This document shows, one piece after another, positions 18,705-27,475 of a DNA stretch of 64,000 nt. A program made the position numbers and the translations under genes. Position 1 is the first letter of the stretch. Each line of letters starts with the position of its first letter. This DNA is from Bryobacterales bacterium. GTDB taxonomy: Bacteria > Acidobacteriota > Terriglobia > Bryobacterales > Bryobacteraceae. The DNA is taken from assembly GCA_020847045.1 (NCBI GenBank), contig JADLCT010000006.1, positions 1 through 64,000 on the forward strand, in the 5' to 3' direction. The notes beneath the pieces were generated by a model. The model searched no databases, was not told the origin of the DNA, and worked only from the letters and a program-made list of their open reading frames with translations.

Positions 18705-19986
18705 TCACGAGCGGCGTCCCCGCGAAGCCAAACCGCTCGCGCAGTTGATTGGCCACATAGCGCTCATGGGAAAAATGCATGGCCTTCGTGCTGTCCTTGA
18801 ACAGAACAAAAACGGGCGGGCGCACCCCGGTCTGCGTCAGATAGCGGACCTTCAACTCCAGGTCGGTCTCCAGCGACTGGAAGAACTTGTTCAAATCGGA
18901 TGTTGAAATGCGCTTGGACGCTTCCTGATAGCCGCGCCGGATGAGGCCGAAAAGCTGGCTCACCCCGGCGCCCGTTTTGGCCGAAATGAAGGCGATGGGC
19001 GCGTAATCCAGGTAGCGCAGCTCATCGCGCACCTTCTGCACAAAGGCGCGTTTGTCCTTGCTCTCCACGGCGTCCCACTTGTTCAGGACGATCACGATGG
19101 CCCGCCCGGCCTCGTGCGCATAGCCGGCGATATTGGCGTCGATGGCAACCACGCCCTCGGTGGCGTCAATCACCATCAGCACGACGTCGGACTCCTCCAG
19201 GTGCCGGCGCGCCATCAGCACGCTCAGCTTTTCCGCCATCAGTTTCGTCTTCCCTTTGCGCCGGATGCCCGCCGTATCGATGAAGACGTACTCGGCGCCA
19301 TCATGCATGACGGCTTCATCGACGGCGTCGCGCGTGGTGCCCGCGATGGGCGTGACGATCGCCCGCTCCTCGCCGCACAAGGCGTTTAGCAGAGTCGATT
19401 TGCCCACGTTCGGCCGCCCGATGATCGACACGCGAATGCGAAGCGGTTTCGCGGCTTCCTCCTCGGGCTCGGCGGCAAGTGGCATGCCGGCCGTGGCGTG
19501 ATCCAGCATGTCGTCGATCCCAATGCGGTGTTCGGCCGAGATGGGGAAGAGATAGTCGAAGCCGAGCGACCAGAATTCGGCGGCCAGATTTTCCACCTTC
19601 ACGTCGTCGATCTTGTTCACCGCCAGCGCCACGGGCTTCGACAGGGTGTGCAGCAGCCGCGCCAGTTCGCGGTCGACGCCGGTGATCTCGGTGCGCCCGT
19701 CGATCACATAGATGATGTGCCCGGCATTTTCAAACGCCACGCGCGCCTGTTTGAAAATTTCCGCCGGGATCATCTCGTCGTCGTCCGGAATGATGCCGCC
19801 TGTGTCGATCAACTCGAAGCGCCTGCCGCGATACTCGGCGATGCCGGAGATCCGGTCACGCGTAATGCCGGGCTCATCGCCCACAATGGAGCGGCGTTTG
19901 CCGAGGATGGCGTTGAAGAGTGTCGACTTGCCTACGTTGGGCCGTCCGACAACGACGATCGACGGCAAGCGGAGTGGTTCGGACAT
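18601..19986 (-). CDS. der: Ribosome biogenesis GTPase Der (EngA)
   Basis: A 461-residue tandem GTPase. Each half has P-loop GRPNVGKST, a DTxG switch (DTGGI, DTAGI) and an NKxD base-specificity motif (NKID, NKWD). A KH-like C-terminal domain follows, with GVRPPVFVLFKD. The frame runs about 97 codons further upstream, but ATG 19986 gives the conserved N-terminus [15 protein letters not shown]. Der acts late in 50S subunit assembly. The C-terminal tail is rich in Lys/Arg and overlaps in antisense with the neighbouring rightward gene. Confidence 0.97.
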   Translation of the reverse strand: MSEPLRLPSIVVVGRPNVGKSTLFNAILGKRRSIVGDEPGITRDRISGIAEYRGRRFELIDTGGIIPDDDEMIPAEIFKQARVAFENAGHIIYVIDGRTEITGVDRELARLLHTLSKPVALAVNKIDDVKVENLAAEFWSLGFDYLFPISAEHRIGIDDMLDHATAGMPLAAEPEEEAAKPLRIRVSIIGRPNVGKSTLLNALCGEERAIVTPIAGTTRDAVDEAVMHDGAEYVFIDTAGIRRKGKTKLMAEKLSVLMARRHLEESDVVLMVIDATEGVVAIDANIAGYAHEAGRAIVIVLNKWDAVESKDKRAFVQKVRDELRYLDYAPIAFISAKTGAGVSQLFGLIRRGYQEASKRISTSDLNKFFQSLETDLELKVRYLTQTGVRPPVFVLFKDSTKAMHFSHERYVANQLRERFGFAGTPLVIKSKSKNAKRSPGPRSAGAGRKKKLLPAAPKTES

Positions 19987-20053
19987 GGTGGGAGCTTCGG
20001 AGGCGGGGTTTGCGCCACGCCTCTTCCATGAGAACACGGCGGCGGGCTTCCGG

Positions 20054-20833
20054 CTACTTCCCCGCCAGCACCCGCTTCCAGAAGCCCGTTTTCGCCGCGG
20101 GGATCCGCAGATAGCCAAGCACGGCCCGCAAAGCATCGCCGTCGAGCGGCTTGGCCTTGTCCATGGCGTCATCGGCTTCGCGAATGCGGCAGGCGCGGTG
20201 CACCTCGAACCACGATTCTTCGAGCGTCCTTTCGAACGTGGTGCGGTGCTGCCAGGTGTTGCGTCCGTCGATGACATCGAAGAAATCGCGATAACTCAGG
20301 GGCTCGGCCGGCGGCTGCCCTTCCACCTCCGCGCCTAGCGCATACCCGTGCCGCGCCAGCATATCCGCGGACCAATCGTCCAGCTTGGCGCGCAGCAGTT
20401 CTCCCGTACGTTCGCGCAGCTTCACGGCCGTCTCGGGCGCCATGCGCATGATCCGTGCGGCTTCACGCGCCGGATAGCCGAAGGTTTCCAGCCACGCCGT
20501 CTGCCGCTCGATCGCCGTCAGCGGAGCCAGCGCCTCCTGCACCAGCTCCAAGCTCGGCGCGGGCTCCCGAACGGGTGTCCGTGTCAACTCCAACACCAGG
20601 GGACGCAGGCTGTCGAGAAATTCCCGTTCGGTCATCGGCCGCATGCCGTTCAGCGGCGAGCTCTTCGCTTCACGCAGGCGCTCCACCAGGTGCATCACCT
20701 GCTCTTCGCCGCCGCCGTAATGCGCCACAATGCGCCGCAAGGGCGGCAGGAAGGTCCGCGCGAAGTGGCGCCATCCCTCGGGCTTGCCCTGGCGGCAATC
20801 GGTGATCATGTCGAAGCAGGTGTAGATGGCCAA
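20054..20833 (-). CDS. Uncharacterised protein, weakly sigma-factor-like
   Basis: The product is 259 residues, without signal peptide. The start (FDMITDCRQGKPEGWRHFAR) and the middle part (LTAIERQTAWLETFGYPAR followed by APETAVKLRERTGELL) loosely resemble region 2 and region 4 helices of ECF sigma factors. The key promoter-contact residues cannot be confirmed, so this is only a hint. The C-terminal part holds an aromatic-rich stretch (SYRDFFDVIDGRNTWQHR). It lies 18 bases downstream of the aldehyde dehydrogenase and 67 bases upstream of der, so a leftward radical SAM / ALDH / unknown / der transcript is likely. Confidence 0.6.
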   Translation of the reverse strand: MAIYTCFDMITDCRQGKPEGWRHFARTFLPPLRRIVAHYGGGEEQVMHLVERLREAKSSPLNGMRPMTEREFLDSLRPLVLELTRTPVREPAPSLELVQEALAPLTAIERQTAWLETFGYPAREAARIMRMAPETAVKLRERTGELLRAKLDDWSADMLARHGYALGAEVEGQPPAEPLSYRDFFDVIDGRNTWQHRTTFERTLEESWFEVHRACRIREADDAMDKAKPLDGDALRAVLGYLRIPAAKTGFWKRVLAGK

Positions 20834-20851
20834 ACGAGTGCGTTCCTTCCG

Positions 20852-22375
20852 TCAGTCCAATTCGAATGTGATGCCTTGCGCCAGAGGCAGGTCGCGTGAG
20901 GAATTGATGGTCACGGTCTGGCGGCGCATATAGGCTTTCCAGGAATCGGAGCCGGATTCGCGTCCGCCGCCGGTCTCCTTCTCCCCTCCGAACGCCCCGC
21001 CGATTTCGGCCCCGCTGGTTCCAATGTTCACGTTGGCGATGCCGCAATCGCTGCCGCGCGCGCTCAGGAAAGCTTCGGCGTGGCTCAGGTTCGTGGTGAA
21101 GATCGAAGAGCTGAGGCCCTGCGGCACATCGTTGTGCCAGTCCAGCACCTCGTCCAACGTATCGAAGGTCATCACATGGAGAACCGGCGCGAACACCTCC
21201 TGGCGCACCACCGGCATTCGGGGCGACGAACGCAGGATGGTGGGCTCCACAAAGCAACCTCCTGGCAGATCATCGCGGCGCCGGCCGCCGTACAGCAGTT
21301 CGGCTCCCTGCGACCGCGCCGTCTCAATGGCGTTCATCATTTCCTGCACGGCGTCCGGACCCACCAACGGACCCATGAGCGTAGACTCCGCCATGGGATC
21401 ACCGATCCTCACCTGCGCGTAGGCGCGCTGCAACCGTTCCATGAACGCGGCCTCTACACCGCGCTGGACGAAGAGGCGGCGAATCGACGTGCATCGCTGC
21501 CCCGCCGTGCCCACCGCGCCAAAGACAATCGCGCGGAGAGCCAGGTCCGGATCAGCGTCATCCATGAGAATCACCCCGTTGTTGCCGCCGAGTTCCAGCA
21601 GCGTGCGTCCTAAACGCCGGCCCACCACCTCGCCCACGCGCCGCCCCATGGCGCACGAACCCGTGGCGCTGATCAAGGGCAGCCTCGCGTCGCCGATCAT
21701 CGGCTCGCCAATCTCCTCGACAGATCCGGCCACCAGCGAGAAGACGCCTTCAAAACCATGCCGCGCCAGCACGCGGTGCGCGATATGCTGCACGGCGAGC
21801 GCCGTTAAGGGCGTTCGCGGCGAAGGCTTCCACACGACGCAATCACCGCACACGGCGGCCAGCATCGCGTTCCACGCCCATACGGCCACAGGAAAGTTGA
21901 ACGCCGTAATCACACCCACGCGCCCCAGCGGATGCCACTGTTCATACAGCCTGTGGCCCGGACGCTCGCTGGGCATGGTAAGACCGTACAGTTGGCGCGA
22001 CAGCCCGACGGCGAAATCGGCGATGTCGATCATCTCCTGAACCTCGCCGCGCCCCTCGGCCAGAATCTTGCCCGTCTCGAGCGTCACCAGCGCGCCCAGG
22101 TCATCCTTGGCGTGGCGCAGCGCATCGCCAAACTCGCGCACAATCTCGCCGCGCTTCGGCGCGGGAAATAGCCGCCACCGTTTCCACACCTCGCCGGCCT
22201 CCTCCATCACGCGTTCATAATCCTGGCGCGTGGCTTGGTTCACGCGAGCGAGCGTTTTTCCAGTGGCCGGGTTGAAGGGGGCAAGCGGTTCGCCGCTGGT
22301 GGAGATCCATTGGCGCGCGCAGGCGCCAGGATGACCGGCGGCGATGCCGAGACGTTCCAGGATCACTCTGTCCAT
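20852..22375 (-). CDS. Aldehyde dehydrogenase, ALDH7 type (aminoadipate-semialdehyde dehydrogenase-like)
   Basis: A 507-residue NAD(P)-dependent aldehyde dehydrogenase. TAFNFPVAVWAWN and the general-base motif LELGGNNGVI, with two Asn, are typical of the ALDH7/antiquitin branch, which oxidises alpha-aminoadipic semialdehyde in lysine breakdown. The nucleophile is in TAGQRCTSIRRLF. ATG 22375 was chosen, overlapping the upstream radical SAM stop by 13 bases; the longer frame upstream is only a shadow of that gene. The physiological aldehyde is inferred from family resemblance, and no other lysine-catabolic gene is in the window. Confidence 0.92.
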   Translation of the reverse strand: MDRVILERLGIAAGHPGACARQWISTSGEPLAPFNPATGKTLARVNQATRQDYERVMEEAGEVWKRWRLFPAPKRGEIVREFGDALRHAKDDLGALVTLETGKILAEGRGEVQEMIDIADFAVGLSRQLYGLTMPSERPGHRLYEQWHPLGRVGVITAFNFPVAVWAWNAMLAAVCGDCVVWKPSPRTPLTALAVQHIAHRVLARHGFEGVFSLVAGSVEEIGEPMIGDARLPLISATGSCAMGRRVGEVVGRRLGRTLLELGGNNGVILMDDADPDLALRAIVFGAVGTAGQRCTSIRRLFVQRGVEAAFMERLQRAYAQVRIGDPMAESTLMGPLVGPDAVQEMMNAIETARSQGAELLYGGRRRDDLPGGCFVEPTILRSSPRMPVVRQEVFAPVLHVMTFDTLDEVLDWHNDVPQGLSSSIFTTNLSHAEAFLSARGSDCGIANVNIGTSGAEIGGAFGGEKETGGGRESGSDSWKAYMRRQTVTINSSRDLPLAQGITFELD

Positions 22376-23241
22376 TGTAGTGACCGCTCGCGGGCCAGCC
22401 ACGCGAACGCCTCCGCGCCCACGCCAAACTCCCGCCCGGCGGCGCTTGCCACGCGGGCGATCCGCTCGACGATGCCGCGCTGAAATTCGGGTTCGTGCCA
22501 GCATTCGAACCCTCGAACCCGGCTGATGGCTTCGGACTCGGGCCGTGTCGTGGCGCCATGGCGCTTCACTGAGCGGACGTGAAACGGGTCGGCGATCAAC
22601 GGCTCCACGGTCGCCTGCAGTGCGGCCGTGGCGAGGATCTCCGGATCGCACGGCAGCAGCGGGGCCAGCGTGGCATGCACGGCAAGTCCGGCGTCGCACA
22701 GAGCCGCCACCGCGGCCAGCCTCTCCTCGAACGGCGCGCAATGCGGTTCGTACCACCGGCGCACCTCGTCGCGATTCGTCGTGAGGGAAAAGCTGATGCG
22801 TAGCGTCGTGCGGCGGTTCAGCGCCGCGAGCCGGCTAAGATCGCGCAACACAAGCGGCCCGCGCGTTTGCAGCACAAACACCGAGGGCGGGCGCTCCAGA
22901 AGGGCGTCGAGCAACTCCGGCATGCGGCGCTCGCTCTCCTCGGCGGGCTGATACGGATCCACCAGCGGCGAACAATAGATTCGCTGCTCCGGACGCAATG
23001 CGCGCACAAGCAGTGCGGCCGCATTTTCCTTGAACGTGGTGAACTGCCCCCAGCGCCGCCAGTCGTCCGGCTGCAAACCGCCTTGCATCCGCATCGTCGG
23101 CACATAGCAGTAGGTGCAGCCGAAGGTGCAATTGCGCGCCGGGGTCAGCGAATGTGTGAAGCCGGCCGTGGCGATGAAACCCGAGGTGCGGCTGAGGATG
23201 CTTCCCGCCGGAGCGCGAAAAATGCGGAACCGCTCGCTCAC
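22363..23241 (-). CDS. Radical SAM protein, spore photoproduct lyase-like (PA0069/Rv2578c-type)
   Basis: A 292-residue protein with NCTFGCTYCYVPT, a CxxxCxxC cluster-binding motif that holds the [4Fe-4S] centre for SAM cleavage. FTTFKENAAALLVRAL and IYCSPLVDPYQPAEE are characteristic of the small SPL-related radical SAM proteins often annotated PA0069 family. Their substrate is not established. The gene starts a leftward run with the ALDH7 gene and begins 39 bases from the divergent Gfo/Idh/MocA gene. Confidence 0.9.
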   Translation of the reverse strand: MSERFRIFRAPAGSILSRTSGFIATAGFTHSLTPARNCTFGCTYCYVPTMRMQGGLQPDDWRRWGQFTTFKENAAALLVRALRPEQRIYCSPLVDPYQPAEESERRMPELLDALLERPPSVFVLQTRGPLVLRDLSRLAALNRRTTLRISFSLTTNRDEVRRWYEPHCAPFEERLAAVAALCDAGLAVHATLAPLLPCDPEILATAALQATVEPLIADPFHVRSVKRHGATTRPESEAISRVRGFECWHEPEFQRGIVERIARVASAAGREFGVGAEAFAWLARERSLQWTE

Positions 23242-23280
23242 TCCCCCATTCTAGAAAGTTTGCGATAAGCTCTCCCCATA

Positions 23281-24603
23281 ATGAACCGTCGCGCTTTCCT
23301 GTCCAGCACAGCGGCTCCCGTCGCGCTGGCCGCGCCCTACTTCGATCCCGCGGACCGCGTTCGCGGCGCCAACGACCGTATCCAACTCGGTCTCATCGGC
23401 TGCGGCGGCCGTGGCCGCTATGTGGGCGGATTCATGAAGGAGACGCCGAACACTCACTTCACCGCGCTGGCCGATGTCTCGCTGCCGCTTGCCGATCGGG
23501 CCAGGGAGTGGAGCGGGCAAAGCGGCGCCCGTGTCTTTCAGGATTTTCGCAGGCTCCTGGATCTGAGGGACGTGGACGCCGTCCTAGTGGCCACGCCCGA
23601 CCACTGGCATTGTTTGGCCACCATCCTTTCGGTTGAGGCCGGCAAGGATGTGTACACCGAAAAGCCCTTCTCACACAACATCCGCGAGGGGCGCGCCATG
23701 GTGCAGGCCGCTGAGAAGTCGGGACGGATTGTCTGCGCCGGTACGCAGCAACGTTCCGCCGATCACTTTCCTGAGGTGGCCAGGATGATCCAGGGCGGCG
23801 CGATCGGTAAGGTCAGCTATGTGCGCGTGTGGAATTTTGTGAACCGGTGGCCGCACGGTGTCGGCAAGCTCACGCCGCAACCAACGCCCGCCGGGCTCGA
23901 TTGGGACATGTACTGCGGACCCGCCCCGCTCGTGCCGTACGCGCCGCAGCGCCACTCCGGCACCTACCGCTGGTTTTTCGACTACTCGGGCGGTTGGATC
24001 ACCGATTATGGCGCGCACCGCTTCGACACCGTCCATCAGATTATGGGGGCCGATGCACCCCTGGCGGTCGCGGCCAGCGGCGGCCGTTTCAACTTGCAGG
24101 ACGATTCCGACATTCCCGACATGCTGCAGGTGACCTATGACTACCCCGGCTTCGTGCTCACCTATGAAGCCGTGTTGACCAACGGGCATGGGCTGGGCGG
24201 CCGCCAGCCGGGCATGCGTTATTACAATGCCCGGGGCGAAATGGACCGTCCCAACGGCATGGCTTTCTATGGCACAACCGGATCGATTTTCGCCGACCGG
24301 ATCGGCTACGAGGTCTACCCCGAGAAGGGCGGTCCGGAGCGCACCTGGAAGAACACCACCGACGCCACGCGCGTTCACGCCCAGCACTTTGTCGATTGCC
24401 TCCGCACGCGCAAAACCCCACGCGCCACGGCCGCCATCGGCCACCGCTCGAACGTCGTGCCGTTGCTCGGCAATATCGCCTACAAGACGAAGTTGAAATT
24501 GAGGTGGGATGCGGAGAAGGAGAACTTCATCGGCGCGCCAAAGGAAGCCTCGCTGCTGCTGGGGCGCAAGGCGCGCAAACCCTGGGATCGCGTGACGATT
24601 TAG
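23281..24603 (+). CDS. Tat-exported Gfo/Idh/MocA-family oxidoreductase
   Basis: A 440-residue protein beginning MNRRAFLSSTAAPVALAAP, a twin-arginine signal. The Rossmann domain follows with LIGCGGRGR, then ATPDHWH and the family hallmark EKPFSHNI. The C-terminal sheet domain contains GGWITDYGAHRFDT. Members of this exported subgroup in acidobacteria, planctomycetes and Bacteroidetes oxidise or epimerise sugars, often with a tightly bound NAD(H). It stands alone and converges on the LRR operon, sharing four bases of stop codons (24600-24603). Confidence 0.93.
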   Translation: MNRRAFLSSTAAPVALAAPYFDPADRVRGANDRIQLGLIGCGGRGRYVGGFMKETPNTHFTALADVSLPLADRAREWSGQSGARVFQDFRRLLDLRDVDAVLVATPDHWHCLATILSVEAGKDVYTEKPFSHNIREGRAMVQAAEKSGRIVCAGTQQRSADHFPEVARMIQGGAIGKVSYVRVWNFVNRWPHGVGKLTPQPTPAGLDWDMYCGPAPLVPYAPQRHSGTYRWFFDYSGGWITDYGAHRFDTVHQIMGADAPLAVAASGGRFNLQDDSDIPDMLQVTYDYPGFVLTYEAVLTNGHGLGGRQPGMRYYNARGEMDRPNGMAFYGTTGSIFADRIGYEVYPEKGGPERTWKNTTDATRVHAQHFVDCLRTRKTPRATAAIGHRSNVVPLLGNIAYKTKLKLRWDAEKENFIGAPKEASLLLGRKARKPWDRVTI

Positions 24604-25511
24604 CGCGCGGACGGCGCTGCTGCCGCTTCCGGCGCACCCGCCACGCGCAGCTCCGGACGCCGGCGGTTCAGTTCCGCGATGCCTGCCGCCGTGAACCCCG
24701 TATCGCGCACGTCCACCCACTTCAGCGCGCTCATCCCGGCCAGCGCCTCCACAGCCTCATCACCCACACGCTTGCAACCGTGCACGTCCAGCCGCTCCAG
24801 TTTCTCGAGCGGCTTCAACCGGGCCAGTCCGCGGCCCGAAATGCCCAAGCCGCTCAGGTTCAACGCCCGCAGCTCCGTTACGGCGGCGACCGGATCCAGG
24901 CCAAGGTCGGTCGTCCCCACAGTCCACAGGCCGGAGTCCGTGCGCTGTTTCCCGCTCAGATTGAGCGACTGCAAACGCGGCAGCGTGCGCAGCACCTGCA
25001 GCCCAACCTCGGTCAGCTTGTTGCCGCCGAAGGTCAGCTCGCGCAAATTGGGCAGCGTCGACAGGTGTTGCAGCCCGCTGTCGGTCACCTCCGCATACCC
25101 TATGTCCAGCGATGCGATGCTGGCCTTGCCGGCCAGAAGCGCCAGCGTGTTGTCCGTCACCTTGGTGCCCCGCGCGTTGATGCGTTCAATCTTCGTCCAC
25201 GCGCGCATCACCGCCAGCCCTTCGTCGGTCACCAGCTCGGCATAAAACAGGTTCAGCTCCCGGACGTTCCGCAGATCTTTCAACTTCAACAGGCCCAGGT
25301 CGGTTACCCGCGTTTCGGACAGATCCAGTTTTTCCAAACCGTCCATCCGTGCAATCAGGTCGAGGTCCGAATCGCTCACCCATCCGCGCCGCAGGCTCAA
25401 CGCGGTCACCGCGCCGCCGGGGGCACGCTCCACACTCCCGTTTAATTCATCGATCCAATCCGCGTTGGCCGCCATGCCAGCCAGCGCCATCAGCAACACC
25501 GCCATCCGCAT
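24600..25511 (-). CDS. Secreted leucine-rich-repeat protein (single module)
   Basis: A 303-residue protein with a Sec signal peptide (MRMAVLLMALAGMAANA). It carries a cap segment WIDELNG, then about ten repeats of about 24 residues ending in patterns like VTDLGLLKLKDLRNVRELNL and VTDSGLQHLSTLPNLRELTF. This is the RNase-inhibitor/Grr1-like LRR class. It follows the larger LRR gene with stop and start fused as TGATG (25509-25513), so translation is coupled. Its cap and repeat pattern match both modules of that protein, which suggests it arose by duplication. Protein or glycan binding at the cell surface is inferred. Confidence 0.85.
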   Translation of the reverse strand: MRMAVLLMALAGMAANADWIDELNGSVERAPGGAVTALSLRRGWVSDSDLDLIARMDGLEKLDLSETRVTDLGLLKLKDLRNVRELNLFYAELVTDEGLAVMRAWTKIERINARGTKVTDNTLALLAGKASIASLDIGYAEVTDSGLQHLSTLPNLRELTFGGNKLTEVGLQVLRTLPRLQSLNLSGKQRTDSGLWTVGTTDLGLDPVAAVTELRALNLSGLGISGRGLARLKPLEKLERLDVHGCKRVGDEAVEALAGMSALKWVDVRDTGFTAAGIAELNRRRPELRVAGAPEAAAAPSAR

Positions 25512-27475
25512 CAGCTCTTCCTCCGCGTGGGCAGCGAGGATTCGCCATCCCAGATGATGCGGCAGTTGGGCAGCTTCCGCCGCAGCGCCTCATGCGCCTT
25601 CTCGCCGATCAGCGTGTGGTACACGTTCAGGTATTCCAGCTTTGGAAAGGACGACAGCAGATCGATGTCGGCGTCGCCCACCGCCGCCGAGTCCAGCCGG
25701 AGGTCCCGCAACTCCGGCAGCCCCGCAAGCAAGGCCAGGCCCGCCGAGGTCACCTGCGTATAGTTCAGATTCAACGTCCGCAGCGTTTTCATGGCCGCGA
25801 TATGCCGCAGGCTCTCGTCGGTGAGCCGCGTGCGCACCGATTGCAGCTCCTCCAGGGCCGGCAGCTCCGACAACAACACATAGCCATGCGTGTTGATCGC
25901 GTTGTAGTTGATGTTCAGCGACTTCAACGTCCGGATCGCCGCCACCGCTTCCATCGCCTCATCGCCGATATCCGTCGTGGCCATGTCCAGAGTCTCCAGC
26001 TTCGTCAGGCCCGTCAGGCTCTTCACGCCCGCGCCGGTGATGTCGGTCATACTCAGCTTCAACGAACGGAGCGCGCCTAGTTTGCCGATCACGGCCAGCC
26101 CGGCGTCGCCCACCGGCGCGCCCGACAGTTCCAAAGCTTCCAGCGCCGCAAAGCCGGCCAAACCCGCGCCACGAACACCCGAGTTATTCAACCCCAATTT
26201 GCGCAGCTTCGGCAGCGCGGCCAGCGCCGGCATCGCCGCATCGCTCACCGTCGTCTGGCTCAGGTCGAGCTCTTCAAGCGACGTCATCCTCGCCAGGAAG
26301 GCCACGCCCACGTCGCCCACCTCGGTGGCGGAAAGGTTCAGCCTCCGCACGCCTTTCAACTTCGCCAGCGTTTCCAGATGCCGGTCCAGCACGGGCGTCG
26401 CGCTCAGCGAAACCGCCGTGAGCACGCCCTTTTCCAGCCTGGCCTGCCCGCCCAGCGCCTCGATGAAGCTCTTCATCGACGACGCCGTCACCTGCGGCGG
26501 CGCGACGGCTTTCTTCGACAGCGGCGGCGCGCTCGCCAGGAAGTTCACCTTCAAACCGGGCAGCTCCGCCTGCAGTTCGTCCACGCCCGCCTTGGTCACG
26601 CGCGTGTACCGCAGATCGAGCGAACGGAGCTTCTTCTTTCCCGCCAGCAGCCGTAGCCCGGCGTTCGTTACCCGGCTGCGATAGAGGTTCAACTCCTCCA
26701 GATCGTGCATGCCCGCCAGCGGCGCCAATCCCTCGTCGGTGATGGGCGCGCCAAGTAGATTCAGCTTCTTCATCGCCGTAAGCCCGCTCAATTGCGCCAG
26801 CCCGGCATCGGTTACGCGGCAGCCATACAGATCCAACTCTTCCAGCTTCGTCAGCTCCGCAATGTGATGCAGCCCGGCGTCGCTCACCAGAGTGTCCTTC
26901 ACCAGCAGCCGCCGCAGATTTTTCATGTGTGCCAACGAAGCCATGCCTTCGTCGTCGAACCGCGAGTAGGTCAGATCCAGCGCGGTGAGCGATGGAAACA
27001 CGCTCAGCGTGCGTCCCTTCACCTTGGTTTGTTGCAAACGCAATTCGCGCAGGTTCGTCAACGCCGCGAGTTGTTCGATGCCCTTGTCCTGAATATTGAT
27101 ATCGGTGAGGAAGTGGATGCTGAAGTACAGCTTTTCGAGCGAGGCAAGGGCATTCAGCGCCCCCAGATCCTTGTTCGAATCCTGCCGGCTGCCGGCGCCT
27201 TCGTTCCACATCGGGCCGGGAAGATACAACTCGCGCAGGCCGCGCAATTGCGCCAGCCGCGGCAGATCCTCCGGCGTAATCAACGTGCCCGTCAGGTCCG
27301 CCGCCACCACGCTCACGCCGTCTTCGGGCAGCGCCCATAGCTCGCGAATCTCCCGCGGCGAACCTTCCAGAGTTACGCCTCCGCCGTAGCGGATGATCCA
27401 CTCGGCGAGCGAACGTTCCGTGTCCGCCGCCATCGCGGCCGAAGCAAACAGCGCCAGAGCCAGAAGCCTCGTCAT
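25511..27475 (-). CDS. Secreted leucine-rich-repeat protein with two tandem modules
   Basis: Starting at ATG 27475 the product is 654 residues with signal peptide MTRLLALALFASAAMAA. Module one starts with the cap AEWIIRYGGG and carries repeats such as VSDAGLHHIAELTKLEELDL. A Pro/Ala linker near residue 320 (APPLSKKAVAPP) leads to a second cap SFIEALGGQ near residue 333 and a second set of repeats. Capping and repeat phase are the same in both halves and in the next gene. The long frame upstream of 27475 is antisense-type shadow and not coding. The start overlaps the enolase-family stop by one base (TGATG). Confidence 0.87.
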   Translation of the reverse strand: MTRLLALALFASAAMAADTERSLAEWIIRYGGGVTLEGSPREIRELWALPEDGVSVVAADLTGTLITPEDLPRLAQLRGLRELYLPGPMWNEGAGSRQDSNKDLGALNALASLEKLYFSIHFLTDINIQDKGIEQLAALTNLRELRLQQTKVKGRTLSVFPSLTALDLTYSRFDDEGMASLAHMKNLRRLLVKDTLVSDAGLHHIAELTKLEELDLYGCRVTDAGLAQLSGLTAMKKLNLLGAPITDEGLAPLAGMHDLEELNLYRSRVTNAGLRLLAGKKKLRSLDLRYTRVTKAGVDELQAELPGLKVNFLASAPPLSKKAVAPPQVTASSMKSFIEALGGQARLEKGVLTAVSLSATPVLDRHLETLAKLKGVRRLNLSATEVGDVGVAFLARMTSLEELDLSQTTVSDAAMPALAALPKLRKLGLNNSGVRGAGLAGFAALEALELSGAPVGDAGLAVIGKLGALRSLKLSMTDITGAGVKSLTGLTKLETLDMATTDIGDEAMEAVAAIRTLKSLNINYNAINTHGYVLLSELPALEELQSVRTRLTDESLRHIAAMKTLRTLNLNYTQVTSAGLALLAGLPELRDLRLDSAAVGDADIDLLSSFPKLEYLNVYHTLIGEKAHEALRRKLPNCRIIWDGESSLPTRRKS

